From positions 33,173,341 through 33,237,340 of the forward strand of contig NC_081844.1 of the NCBI RefSeq assembly GCF_963259705.1: 64,000 nucleotides of DNA. Direction: 5' to 3'. This stretch comes from Myotis daubentonii (taxonomy: Eukaryota > Chordata > Mammalia > Chiroptera > Vespertilionidae). This document shows, one piece after another, positions 34,385 through 44,439 of the stretch. The stretch's first letter is position 1, and each line of letters opens with the position of its first letter. Below the pieces are notes generated by a model, which worked only from the letters and a program-made list of their open reading frames with translations, was not told the DNA's origin and did no database searches. Made by a program: the position numbers and the translations under genes.

Positions 34385-34575
34385 TGGAGAGATAAAGCCA
34401 TGAGCCTTTATCAGCCAGAGTGACATGATGGATGAGCCGGAGAATTCCTCGCAGCCGTCCAGCTGCCCATCGATCGGGCATCCCAGCCTCCGTGGCCGGC
34501 CACGATTAATTTATGTGGGACTGGAGAACACTAATTAAGTCTGTTTAAGAGGAAGTTAACTTTAATGCCCTGGCC
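34385..34575. promoter_or_regulatory. Candidate conserved regulatory island
   Basis: Repeat-free block with GCCCATCGATCGGGC (ATCGAT 34469-34474), CACGATTAATTTATGTG, AACACTAATTAAGTCTG and GAAGTTAACTTTAATG, plus a CAGCTG E-box at 34459. Several homeodomain-type words lie within 100 bp. Confidence 0.5.
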
Positions 34576-34989
34576 ATCTGCCTCCCACACTGTCAGAGTG
34601 GCTGGAAGGTTCCACGGGTGGCGGGGAGAACCCAGGCGTGTGGCAGCTTCCCCTGTGGGCCAGCCCGTGTCGGGTCAGGCCAGCCACGCACCACCTGACC
34701 GCCAAGTCCAGCTCCTGTGAGCTTCCACAGCTTCCAGCTGTGCAGAAAGGCCCAGGAGGAGCCGAGGCTGGCCTGGGAGGCCACCCTCCTGTGTGCAGAC
34801 CTGAGGCAAGTGGGAAGACAGCTACCTGCACTGAGTGCAGGTTCTGGCCTCTGCCTGATGTCACCTGTGAGAGCGAGAACAACGGCTGGGACGCAGTAGG
34901 TGCTCAGTTAGTGCTTGCCATGTCACACATGCCCCGTGCAGCTCTTCTAACCCAAGTGGAGTTGTAAGTCTGGAGGGCAAATCGGGCAC

Positions 34990-35210
34990 GTCCCTCCCTT
35001 GCTTGAGACACTCTGGCTCCCCAGTGCTCTCCCACAGGAGTGCAGAGACCTGAACAGGCCCTGAGCCTCTGTCCACAGGTAGATGGAACTTCTCAGGTTG
35101 CCCTTCCACACCTCTGAGCCTTTGCATGTGCTGGTCCCGCTGCCAGAATTCCCAGGGATTCCAAGGGACTCGCTCCAGAGTGGTACCTGCCACAGGTAAA
35201 GGGCAGGCAT
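34990..35210 (+). repeat. L2 fragment
   Basis: CTCCCTTGCTTGAGACACTC, CACACCTCTGAGCCTTTGCA and GCTGGTCCCGCTGCCAGAAT match diverged L2. Confidence 0.6.
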
Positions 35211-35524
35211 TTGTCCATCAGGTCATGGAGGGACATTGGCCCTTCACCTGGGGGGAGGGGGCCTCCAGGAGCAGAGACTTGGAGGGAGAACCTGAGCTCC
35301 CCAAAATGGGCAGCTGAAGCTGTGCTGAAATGAGGTGCCAATGGGCTGACACCCAGGCCGCCAAGTGTCTACTGGGGGGAGGGGGGGCAATTGCTCAGTG
35401 CCACCCACTCTCTGGGACAGGCAGCGTCCCTTTCCCTATCCAGGGAAGGAACTAGTGTTCTCCAGCCCCCTTACCTTGGATTGGGGAGGATCAGGGAGGT
35501 CGGTGGAAACAGATGGATTTGGAT

Positions 35525-35665
35525 GTTTTCTGCAGGGCACTGGTGAGCCATGAATGGCTCTTGAGCAGAGGAAGACTGTGATCTGATTTTTGTTCCTAAA
35601 TGTCTCCCTGAGAGATGCACCAGTCGAGGGCACAGCACTGGAAGGAGAAAGCCAACCTTTGAGCA
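35525..35665 (-). repeat. L2 fragment (antisense)
   Basis: GAGCCATGAATGGCTCTTGA and GAAGACTGTGATCTGATTTT are typical reverse-complement L2 words. Confidence 0.5.
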
Positions 35666-35939
35666 TGTCAGCAGGAGCCCCTGGCTGGTGTTTGGTGTCC
35701 AGGAGCAGGGCAGCAGGAAGGGGTCCTGTGAGCAGTGGGGGAGTGTCCAGAGTGGTCAGTCCGAGTTCGCCCCACCCTCCTTGATTGGTATGAGGCCTTC
35801 AGGCAGGTCACCTCCTGCTCTGGCCTCCATCTCCCCATTGGCCCAGCAAGGTGTTGGCTTAACCCTAACCTGTGGGGACATTGAACCCAAACCCTGCAGA
35901 CCCCCAGGCCCTGGTCTGAGCCCCCTCCCTGATTCCCGG

Positions 35940-36130
35940 CCCCGCCACCTGCCGGCCTCCCCTCTCAGGCAACATCTTCATTACGGAGCCGAGTTGTTTA
36001 AATAAATGAATTAATATTGACGAACCATCAGTGCCCTAATAAATGATTAGTTAAGGCGCACATACATCACGCCGCGGGGACGCCACAGCCCTTAATTACT
36101 GCTGCAGAGGGGCCAGCGGGGCCACGGCTG
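35940..36130. promoter_or_regulatory. Candidate conserved regulatory island beside the inverted duplication
   Basis: Repeat-free block with GTTTAAATAAATGAATTAAT, ATATTGACGAACC (ATTGAC 36016-36021), CTAATAAATGATTAGTTAAG and CCCTTAATTACTGC. It ends exactly where the left arm of the inverted duplication begins and is not present in the other arm. Confidence 0.5.
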
Positions 36131-37018
36131 CTGCCCCAAACCCCTTCCTGAGCCTGGACCCCTTCCTGGCCACCCAGCTCCCCCCTGGGTCTCAGGAGGT
36201 GGGCAGGAAGGCAAATCTGGCTTGTCTCTCCCGTGTCTCCATCTCAGACCTAGTTCAGTCCCGCCTGGTGTGTGTGTGCTCTCGGCTCAGCCTCATCCCA
36301 GATTCCTCACCTCCCTGCCTGGACTCTCCCCCCCACTCCCCCCCAAATACCTACCCTCCCAGGAACCTGAGGGCCAGGTTTAAAATGGCTCCTTCCTCAT
36401 CCTTTCCTGACTCTAAAGCAGCGGTTCTCAACCTGTGGGTCGCGACACCTTTGGGGGTCGAACAACCCTTTCACAGGGGTCGCCTAAGACCATCGGAAAA
36501 CACATGTAATTACATATTGTTTTTGTGATTAATCACTATGCTTTAATTATGTTCAATTTGTCACAATGAAATTGGGGGTCACCACAACATGAGGAACTGT
36601 ATTAAAGGGTCGTGGCATTGGGAAGGTTGAGAACCACTGCTAAAGCCTCCTGTGGATCCCGGTGAACTCCAGAAAAAGACCTGAGTCCTCACATGGATCA
36701 TGAACCCACCCACCCCACCCCCATGAAGCCTGGCCAGCTTCAGAGCCTCCCGCCTTCCCCCCACATCCTGATTCCTGCCTCAGGGCCTTTGCAGGTTCTG
36801 TTCCCTCTGCCAGAAATGCCTGTTCCCCTCTGGGCCCAGGTGTTCCTGCTCACCTCTCAGCCTGCAGCTGAGAAACCAGTGGAGGGGACTTGTAGGGAGA
36901 ATCTGGGTGAAACCTGGGGAGAACCTAGGGGGGATGCCTGGGGAGCTTGGAGAGGAGAGGAACTATGTGGGGAGGGGGGCGAGGAGGGACCTGAGGAGGA
37001 AACCTGGGGAGGACTTGG
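36131..37018 (+). repeat. Inverted duplication, left arm
   Basis: From CTGCCCCAAACCCCTTCCTG onward this arm aligns to the reverse complement of 38992-39865. Shared words include GGGTCTCAGGAGGTGGGCAG, TTCAGTCCCGCCTGGTGTGT, GTTTAAAATGGCTCCTTCCT, GTGAACTCCAGAAAAAGACC and CACATCCTGATTCCTGCCTC, in the same order. By eye the best 130 bp differ at about seven positions plus small indels. The SPIN element (36419-36639) interrupts this arm only. The stretch 36720-36860 resembles L2. Confidence 0.92.
36419..36639 (+). mobile_element. SPIN-type non-autonomous hAT element
   Basis: Left end CAGCGGTTCTCAACC and right end GGTTGAGAACCACTG are near-perfect 15-bp terminal inverted repeats. Interior words GGGTCGCGACACCTTTGGGG, TTACATATTGTTTTTGTGAT and AACATGAGGAACTGTATTAA match SPIN as I remember it. 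The left flank CTCTAAAG fits the hAT NTCTAGAN-like target. The right flank CTAAAG appears to be the second copy with CT lost. It is 221 bp with no transposase. SPIN elements are known for patchy, horizontally transferred distribution in tetrapods including vespertilionid bats. Confidence 0.95.
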
Positions 37019-37679
37019 AAGGAACGACCAGGTGGGGATGGTCCCGGCCCAAGCCCCTGACCTGAGGAGTCTCCACCACCCCTGGAAGCAGCAAGGGGAC
37101 ACCCAGGCCTTGAAGCTTTTGCCCTCCTCTGACACGCCTACCCTGTGTCTCAACTTCCCTAGGACGTGAGGGGAGGCCCCTGAGGGCTCAAGCCCCAACT
37201 GGGGATTTGGCAGAAGGCAGGTGAGACCTAAGAGATGAGCAGCTGGTTCATTTATGCCCTTCCTTTCCCCCACCCTGGTGTCCACCCACCATGACTCACG
37301 CATCCTGCATGCAAGTCAGGGCTGGGCCAGAGGGAAGGATAGGGCCCTGCATATCCCCGCTCAGGTGCCCACTGACTCAGCCCTTTGGGGGCCCCCTGCC
37401 CCTACCCCAGCCTGACTGTTTACAGTGCGGTGACATTGTCCAGAGAGGGCAGGGGCCCAGCCGAGCGCACACAACTTGGCGGCTGCAGACCCTGCTCTGG
37501 GAGGGGCAGGGGTGTCCATGGAGCTTCTCGTCTTTGTGGCCCTGCGCGTGACCAGCGTCTGCGTTAAGGGAGGTGGTGGTGAGCCCCCCACACCCCCTGC
37601 CAGGAGGCTCTTCACAGCTGTCCAGCAGGGACACCTGGAGACACCACAGCTAATGGCTGCTGAGAGGGAGTGGGGAGGG

Positions 37680-37880
37680 TTCGAGCAGAGCTGAGAAGTA
37701 GGGAGAGATGTGGTAAGGACACAGGGAGAGACAGAGGAGGGGGGAGTGGGAGACAGAGATGGAGAAAAACAGAGATATAGGGATGGAGAGAGAGAGACAG
37801 AAATGGAGAGAGAGACAAAGAGAGCTAAAGATATTCAGAGGGGGCAGAGAGAGACAGAGGGACAGGGAGCGAGAGGAGAG
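37680..37880. repeat. Purine-rich GAGACAGA-like tract
   Basis: Irregular (GAGACAGA)n-like units, nearly all purine on the + strand, with no stop in several frames. Confidence 0.8.
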
Positions 37881-38419
37881 GTTTGAGAGGGGCAGGCAGG
37901 TGGGGATGTGCAGGGGAGGCTCTGACAAGACATGGGGGGGGCCCTCCTACCCTGTCTGCCTCTGACCCTGCCCAAGGCCCAGGAGCTCTGGGCTTGGCCC
38001 CCACCAGTGGGCCAGCTCCCAAGCAGTCCCTCCCCTTGTCATTGTTGAGCCCGCACTCTGCCTCTATTAAGCTCCTGCTATGACGGGTCCTTCTGTCCGG
38101 CTGGTCTAGGATCTCTGTGGGAGGCCAGGGACATGCTCCCTCCCTAGGCCTCCCTCTACTGAGATCTGCCCCTAACCCTCCCTTCCTCCGCCCCCTCTGC
38201 CCCCCAACCATGGGCAGGCCCCTTCACCATGGGTGGGCCCTGGTCAAGGTCATACTATGTGGCTGTGGCCCAAACCTGGTTAATCTCCAGTTTTTTGCCT
38301 GGAACCTCCCCCTGGAAGCTCAGGGAGACCCCCAGGCCCCTCTTTGGCCCTGTGCGTCCGTTTTCTTACATTCAGGGCCTCAGAAATACATGCTCAAGGC
38401 CCTTTCCTCAAAGGCAAAG

Positions 38420-38640
38420 CCAGGGTCAGACACAGATGAATCTGGGTTTAGAATCTCGTCTTCTGGACTCTGAACAAGACCCCCCATCCTCCCTGAACCT
38501 CGGTTTCCCCCCTTTGCAGACCAGGCCAGTGGTGTTTCCCGCCTCACAGGGCTGTTGGGATGAAGGGGGTCCCTGGGACATACAGTTCGCACTCTATAAA
38601 TGTTGGGGATGATTGAACAATAAAGATTTGTGGCACCAAT
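38420..38640 (+). repeat. MIR fragment
   Basis: GAATCTGGGTTTAGAATCTC, CCTGAACCTCGGTTTCCCCC, CTCACAGGGCTGTTGGGATG and CACTCTATAAATGTTGGGG follow MIR order. Confidence 0.65.
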
Positions 38641-38991
38641 GGACTGGGAAGGTTATCAAGAGTAGAAGTCCAGTCTGAGTGGTTACAATTTAATTTACTA
38701 CCACCGCCATTATTGCTAAGTACTATTGTTTAGTCAATTGACAAACGCTAGCTGTGGGAGCATGTGGAATAGGGGCCTCTGAGGGCATATCTGGGGTGAG
38801 TGTGGGTGGCCGCCCGAACCAGCTCACCACCTCCTCAGCCCACGCTGGAGGCTAAATCTGCCTTCAGCCCCAGCCGCCAAGGCCAAGCACCTCCCAGAGG
38901 CCTTTGCAGTACAGAAGGGGGTAGGATGGGTGAAAGAGCTGGGCCCTCCAAAACCAGTCCCTTCCTCGCCCCTCCCCCCCCCCCCGCTCCA

Positions 38992-39865
38992 CAAGTCCTC
39001 CCCAGGTTCCCCTTCAGGTTCCCCCCTAGTTTGTTTGTTTTTTTAATATATTTTATTGATTTTTTACAGAGAGGAAGGGAGAGGGATAGAGAGTTAGAAA
39101 CATCGATGAGAAAGAAACATCGATCAGCCGCCTCCTGCACACCTCCTACTGGGGATGTGCCCGCAACCAAGGTACATGCCCTTGACCAGAATCAAACCTG
39201 GGACCCTTCAGTCCGCAGGCCGACGCTCTATCCACTGAGCCAAACCGGTCAGGGCCCCCCCTTGTTTTTCCACCAATTCCCCCAGGTCCTCTCCAGGTTC
39301 CCCAGGCATCCCCGCTAGGTTGTCTCCTAAGTTCTCCCCCAGGTGTCACCCAGGTTCTCCCCACAAGTTCTCTGCACTGGTTTCTCAGCTGCAGGCTAAG
39401 GGATGAGCAGGAACTCCTGGGTCCAAAGGGGAACGGGCATTTCTGACAGAGGGAGCAGAAGCTACAAAGGCCTGAGGCAGGAATCAGGATGTGGGGGCTG
39501 GGGGGGGTGGGGGGGGTCTGAAGCTGGTCAGGCTTCTTGGGGAGGGTGGGTGGGGGCTTCATGAGCCATATGAGGGCTCAGGTCTTTTTCTGGAGTTCAC
39601 TGGGAGCCACAGGCTTTAGAGTAAGGAAGGGATGAGGAAGGAGCCATTTTAAACCAGGCCCGCAGGCTCCTGGGAGGGTAGGGATGTTTGGGGCAGGCAG
39701 GGAGTCTGGGATGAGGCTGAGCACACACACCAGGCGGGACTGAACTGTCTGAGAAGGAGACACAGGAGAGACAGGCCAGCTTTGCCTTCCTGCCCACCTC
39801 CTGAGACCCAGGGGGGAGCAGGGTGGCCAGAAAGGGGTCCAGGCTCAGGAAGGGGTTTAGGGCAG
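38992..39865 (-). repeat. Inverted duplication, right arm
   Basis: Its reverse complement aligns with 36131-37018. It keeps the uninterrupted sequence ACTCTAAAGCC-TGTGG where the left arm has SPIN, so it preserves the empty site. A Ves SINE (39042-39256) interrupts this arm only. The outer end (GGCAG at 39865) matches CTGCC at 36131. The inner end is approximate because both arms become low-complexity GGGGAGAACCTGG-like units. Confidence 0.92.
39042..39256 (-). repeat. Ves-type SINE (antisense) inside the right arm
   Basis: Tail TTTTTTTAATATATTTTATTG, GAAACATCGATGAGAAAGAA, AATCAAACCTGGGACCCTTC, and head GAGCCAAACCGGTCAGGGC. Confidence 0.94.
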
Positions 39866-40030
39866 AGTGTTCTGGCTCAGCCCTCTGGCTGTGGGAGCTC
39901 AGGGCCTCAGTTCCCCCACCTGTATAATGGGATCACAGACTCCCCCACCCCACGTGTTGCAGTGACCAGAAACAGACCCCTAAAGGACAACAGGGCCAAT
40001 CATGAGCCACAGTTATTATTTATAATAACA

Positions 40031-40247
40031 ACAGCCCTAGCTGATTTGGCTCAGTGGATAGAGCGTTGGCCTGCAGATTAAAGGGTCCCAGGTTTGATTC
40101 CGGTCAAGGACACATGCCCAGGCTGTGGGCTCCATCCCCAGTGTGGGGTGTGCAGGGGGCAGCCGATCAATGATTCTCTCTCATTATCGATGTTTCTATC
40201 TCTCTCTTCCTCTCTGAAATCAGTAAAAATATAAAAAAATTTAAATA
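40031..40247 (+). repeat. Ves-type SINE
   Basis: GCCCTAGCTGATTTGGCTCA, GTGGATAGAGCGTTGGCCTG, GGTTTGATTCCGGTCAAGG, CCGATCAATGATTCTCTCTC, then an A/T-rich tail with AATAATAACA. Confidence 0.94.
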
Positions 40248-40559
40248 ATAACAATAATAATAGTGACTATTGGATTAATGTGCCCCCGCATACACCCCAC
40301 ATACGCCTGCCACAGGAGGCACTCCACAAACGCAGCTGGATAAATGGGTCTTCCTGGCTATGGCACCCCCTCGGAGCCTCCGTCTCTAAACCCACAGAAT
40401 GGGGGCCCCAACGAGGCACCCTCCTCGTCCCGGGAGCACCAGAACAGGGGCACTCAGGGAGCCCCCAAACAAGAGGCCACCCCCTGCCCCATCCCCTCCC
40501 TCGGCCCTGTGCCCTAGGGAGCCGTTTACAAGAAGCCTTGTGCTTCTCCCACCGCCCCT

Positions 40560-40665
40560 GCCTGGCGGCCCTACCCAGCCGGGGTAATCTAATCGTGTTT
40601 CCAAGACTGCGATCAATAACCCCCAGGCGGCGCCAAAAACGAGGCTCTTAAAGGGCCAGCAGCCC
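40560..40665. promoter_or_regulatory. Candidate conserved regulatory island
   Basis: GGGGTAATCTAATCGTG, CTGCGATCAATAACCCCC (ATCAAT 40612-40617) and GGCGCCAAAAACGAGGC lie within 100 bp of unique sequence with several retained CpGs. Confidence 0.45.
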
Positions 40666-43080
40666 AGCCCTGGCCAGCAGGGAGGGGGAGCCCCATCGTC
40701 AGGCCTGGACCCCAGCTCAATGCTGTGGGAAGGCAGGCTCCCTGCATCAGCACAGCCCATGGTAGCCCCCACCCCCAGGCTGTGTGGTTCTGAACCAGCC
40801 GCCTGGCCTCTCTGAGCTGCCTCCCCCTTGAAAGGGTCCCCAGGAGGCCCACATCTCCATCTGCCCCCATTGCCTGGATGGGGAGACGGAGACTCAGAAG
40901 GGGTTTATCCTGTGCATTCTGCTCTCCCTCAAACCACCCCCACCCCCACTATCATGCCCACTCAGCACCCCTGCCCCAAGGCCCCTCTGCCTCCCCTCCC
41001 CGGGGGCCCAGGCCCAGGATCCATACAAACATGCTTAGTGATCAGTGTCTGTGCCGGACCTCGCTCATCGACCTGCAGGTAGGCCCCCTGTGGCCCCACC
41101 CTTCCATGCTGCCTTCTGAGCCAACAAGGGAGAAAGCCTGTGTCTTCCTGGGTGTTTGGGAACCTTCCCCGCCCGCCCCGCCTATAAAGGAAAACCCTGA
41201 CGGCCCCTGACTGCTTCCCTGGGGCCTGGAAGGGTGAGATGCTCAGGTTCGGATGGTGGGCTCTTCCAGAAGCAGTGGCAGCAGCCAGCTCGGGAGTTAG
41301 AGTGTGACTGCGGTGCCTGTTGTGTTGTGGCCGCCGCCCTGGTTTCTAGTGCCTGCCCTGACCAGTGCCTGGCTGGGTGGCCTTGTCATGGGCTGTAAAC
41401 TGTGACAGGACCCGGCCTTCCTCCTGGCGGGCTGAGGGGCTGTGCCTCACACATAGTGAGCGCTCCAAAAACGGGCCTGGGTTGGATTTGGAGTCTGGAC
41501 GTGCTCTGGGAGAAACTGAGGCCCAAGGAGTGCTTACCATCCCTGTGCGTCCAGGGCTCACTTGACCTCTGACCCTGCTGACTCTGCCCCCAGGGACCCA
41601 CTCACCCTCTCTGAGTCTCACCACCTTTGCTCTGGCTGAGGGACCCACATCGAACACCCAGGCCTGACCCCACTTCCTTGTCACCTTCTGGGACCAGAGT
41701 CTGGGCTGCAGGGGTGAGAAAAGATTGATGGAGTGGCTGACCCTGTGGCCACCGTTGCCAAGGAGATGGCCCATGAGGGCTGGGCGGAGGAAGTGGCCAG
41801 GGCCAGGGGTGACAGGGGGACTGAAGAGGGAAGACAGAGAGGGAGGGGAGAGAGGGATAAAGGAAGAGCAGAGAGGGAGGGGAGATGGACAGAGGGAAGG
41901 ACAGAGAAACAGCAGAAATGAGCTACAGCAAAGGGCCACAGTCTTCACATCAGAGCCTCCTCAGGAGCTTGTCAGCTATAGTAACAGCCATGGGTGGGGC
42001 CCGGGAACCAGCATCCACCCATCCCTGGAGTCTACCTTTGAGGAGCCACTGATGACAGGCTCTTGTCTGCAGACTTGGCCTGGACCACCTGAGGTCACCT
42101 GGCAGAGCTGGGAGCCAGGGGAGCTGGCACCTGCCTGCTCTCTATGGTGGTGCTGCATCTATTCATGCCCAAGAGACTAGGAAAGGTGTCCTAGAAGGGC
42201 CAATGGTGCAGGGCCCTGCAGGATGAATAAGAGTTTGTGAGTAGAGAGGGACCAGTAAGAAGGAGGGAGGCAGCTCTGCATCCAGCCCTGGGAGTTGGGG
42301 GGTGGGGGGGAGCGGATGGGTTGGTGGATGGGATTACAGGGAGGGTCCCTGCTTTGCTAATGATCTGTAATGCTGGAACCTCTGTTTGAGGCTGGCTGGC
42401 TGTGGCTGTGTTGTTGGAGCTGGGCCTGGATCCCTATTTTCACGGAGAGTGTTGGGCTTGTCCTTCAGCCAGGTGCGCCGCCACGCACATGTCTGAGCCA
42501 GACGCACGCATTCTCAGGGGCCCAAGTGCAGCACTGGCCGGCACGTGCGCCGGGCTCAGCGGGCGTCCCCGCATTTCTGGGCGCTGAGCGCCCTCTAATG
42601 GACAGTGTCCGCGGCGTGGGCCCCACTGCATGTTCATCCCTGAGAGCGCAATTGAGGGTCCTGGTTGGGGCGGTCCCTCCTCCAACCAGGTCAGGCCGGG
42701 AATCGATGTGGGAGCCAAATGGTTACATGAAGGTGAAAAGTCAGGCGGGAGGGTGCCCAGGAATTAAAACGGGCAGCCGAGTAGGGCCCCCATTTCCTTC
42801 CTCACCATTCAGCCCCTCCGTCGCGCCCGTTGGAGCCCATGTGCCCTGGTCTGGGGGAATCTCTCTGACTTGGTATTCCCCCCCACCTGGGGGCTTCCTG
42901 GGGGTCCCGGAGCGCGGGCTGGGCTCCATGGGGCGGGGGCTCCGAGAAAGACCCGCGGCCTTTCCTCAGGGCGCCACCAGGGGACAGCAGGTGCCCAGGT
43001 GCATGCCTCCGCTAAACATGGAGCACCCCACCTGCTGCGCTCGGCCTGTTTCCCAGCTTGCAATGGGGACGTGCATGGTC
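40665..43080. other. GC-rich unique sequence, no gene supported
   Basis: It contains a purine-rich tract (41815-41930), MIR-like words near 40870, an isolated GGAATCGATGTGG (ATCGAT 42702-42707) and CpG-richer DNA at 42470-42660. A 247-residue + frame (42370-43113) has no recognisable domain. Confidence 0.4.
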
Positions 43081-43290
43081 CAAGGTGGCAGGAAGGCCTC
43101 TGGGAAGAGGTGACCTTGTAGGGAAAAGACCTTCACACAGGCAGGGGAACAGCATGTGCGCAGGCCTAAAGGTAGGCCCTCTGAACAGGTAGGAGCTGAA
43201 GGGCATCCTGAGGCTGAGCCAGCCAGCGGACAAATGTGGAGGCAGGAGGTTTGGAGAGAGACCACAGCTGGGGCTGTGAAGGGGCCCCGG
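43080..43290 (-). repeat. L2 fragment (antisense)
   Basis: AGGAAGGCCTCTGGGAAGAG, AACAGCATGTGCGCAGGCCT and TGGGGCTGTGAAGGGGCC are reverse-complement L2 words. Confidence 0.6.
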
Positions 43291-43616
43291 GTTCTGGTCT
43301 GAACTCAGGGGGTTGGGGTGACACCATCATTCAGGTTCAATGACAGAATCCAAAGGTTTGAAGATGGATTTTGATCCTAAATTCTCAACTTTCCCAATAT
43401 GGGATGCTTAGAATGGAGCCACCTGTAGAAACTTCCGGAATCCTGGTCCCCCTGGTTGATGCCAAGATTGGTGCCTGGGGGGCAGGGGGCGGGTGAGTGG
43501 GGTCCCTGTGATCCAAGGGACAGGGGTAACACTAAAGGGCAAGGATCTTGTACCCACAGGCAGGGTGAGGAATGCCTCATCCTCACCCCCGGGGTAGTTC
43601 CAGAGTTTCTGTGCCT

Positions 43617-43818
43617 TTTGTTTGTTTTCAGAGAGGAAGGGAGAAAAAGAGAGAGATAGAAACATCAATGATGAGAGAGAGTCATCTATCGGCTGCCTCC
43701 TGCACGCCCCCCACCAAGGACTGAGCCGGCACCCCAGGCATGTGCCCTGACCTGGAATGGAACCATGACCTCCTAGTTCTTAGGTTGATGATCAAACACT
43801 CAGCCACTCCGGCTGAGC
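43617..43818 (-). repeat. Ves-type SINE (antisense)
   Basis: GTTTTCAGAGAGGAAGGGAG, GAAACATCAATGATGAGAGA, GCCCTGACCTGGAATGGAAC, and head CAGCCACTCCGGCTGAGC. Confidence 0.9.
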
Positions 43819-43834
43819 AGAGTTTCTGTGCCTT

Positions 43835-43990
43835 TAAGATAATGCAGCAAAATTAGCAACTCTGCCATCATTAATATGCAGAAATGCAAATCAGGGGGTG
43901 ATTAAGCCACAGCCCCCAGAGGATATTTCTGCAGTGATGGATTCTACTGTCAGTGAGGTTTGGCATATTGATGTGCTAGAGAGGGAAAGG
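43835..43990. promoter_or_regulatory. Candidate conserved regulatory island with octamer
   Basis: Repeat-free AT-cored block contains CATCATTAATATGCAG, a perfect octamer ATGCAAAT (43884-43891, POU/OCT type), GGGTGATTAAGCC and GCATATTGATGTG (ATTGAT 43977-43982). Confidence 0.5.
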
Positions 43991-44169
43991 GGGCTGTAGA
44001 TCTGGGGGCTGAGGGTCCTGGGGGGGGTACCCACCCAGTGCCCTACTTGATGCTTGCAAACCCCTCTCACCCTCCTTCCCCAGGGCCTGACCTTGGGACC
44101 TGAAAGGGGGAACAGTGGGCAGGTTCTGCCAGGCCAGCTTGCCAGGTGACCTGGGGTTAGGGACTGGAA

Positions 44170-44430
44170 CTTGGCTGAGGGTGGCCCCTGGGCCTCAGGG
44201 CCTTTGCACTGTCAGTGTTCCAACCAGGATCACTTCTGGCCTTCATAATCCCCCCCAGGGACCCCCAAGCCACCCAGCTCTGACCCCGCACCAGCTTCAG
44301 ATGCCTACAGCAGCGCAGTCAGGATTGTTTCCCCTTATATGCCTCCCTTGCTCCCCCACCCAGGGCACATATCACCAGCCTGTGGTCCCACCAGGTGCCT
44401 GTGCCCAGCACTTGTGGGCCCAGAGAGGGT
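44170..44430 (+). repeat. L2 fragment
   Basis: GGCCTCAGGGCCTTTGCACT, AGTGTTCCAACCAGGATCAC and downstream words follow L2 order. Confidence 0.6.
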
Positions 44431-44439
44431 TCCCACAAG

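Larger units (their letters stand above)
37019..38991. other. Spacer between the inverted arms
   Basis: About 2 kb of mostly unique GC-rich DNA with a purine-rich tract (37680-37880) and a MIR fragment (38420-38640). No gene was recognised. Confidence 0.6.

Noticed and set aside
36119..36131. Inverted duplication as two L2 copies in opposite orientation
   Set aside because: Only the middle of each arm resembles L2. The outer 250 bp and the fine-scale similarity, including small non-L2 words and the shared SPIN target site, need a common local origin.
42370..43113. 247-residue plus-strand frame in CpG-richer DNA
   Set aside because: No domain, no plausible Kozak context or splice structure, and part of it overlaps an antisense L2 fragment.
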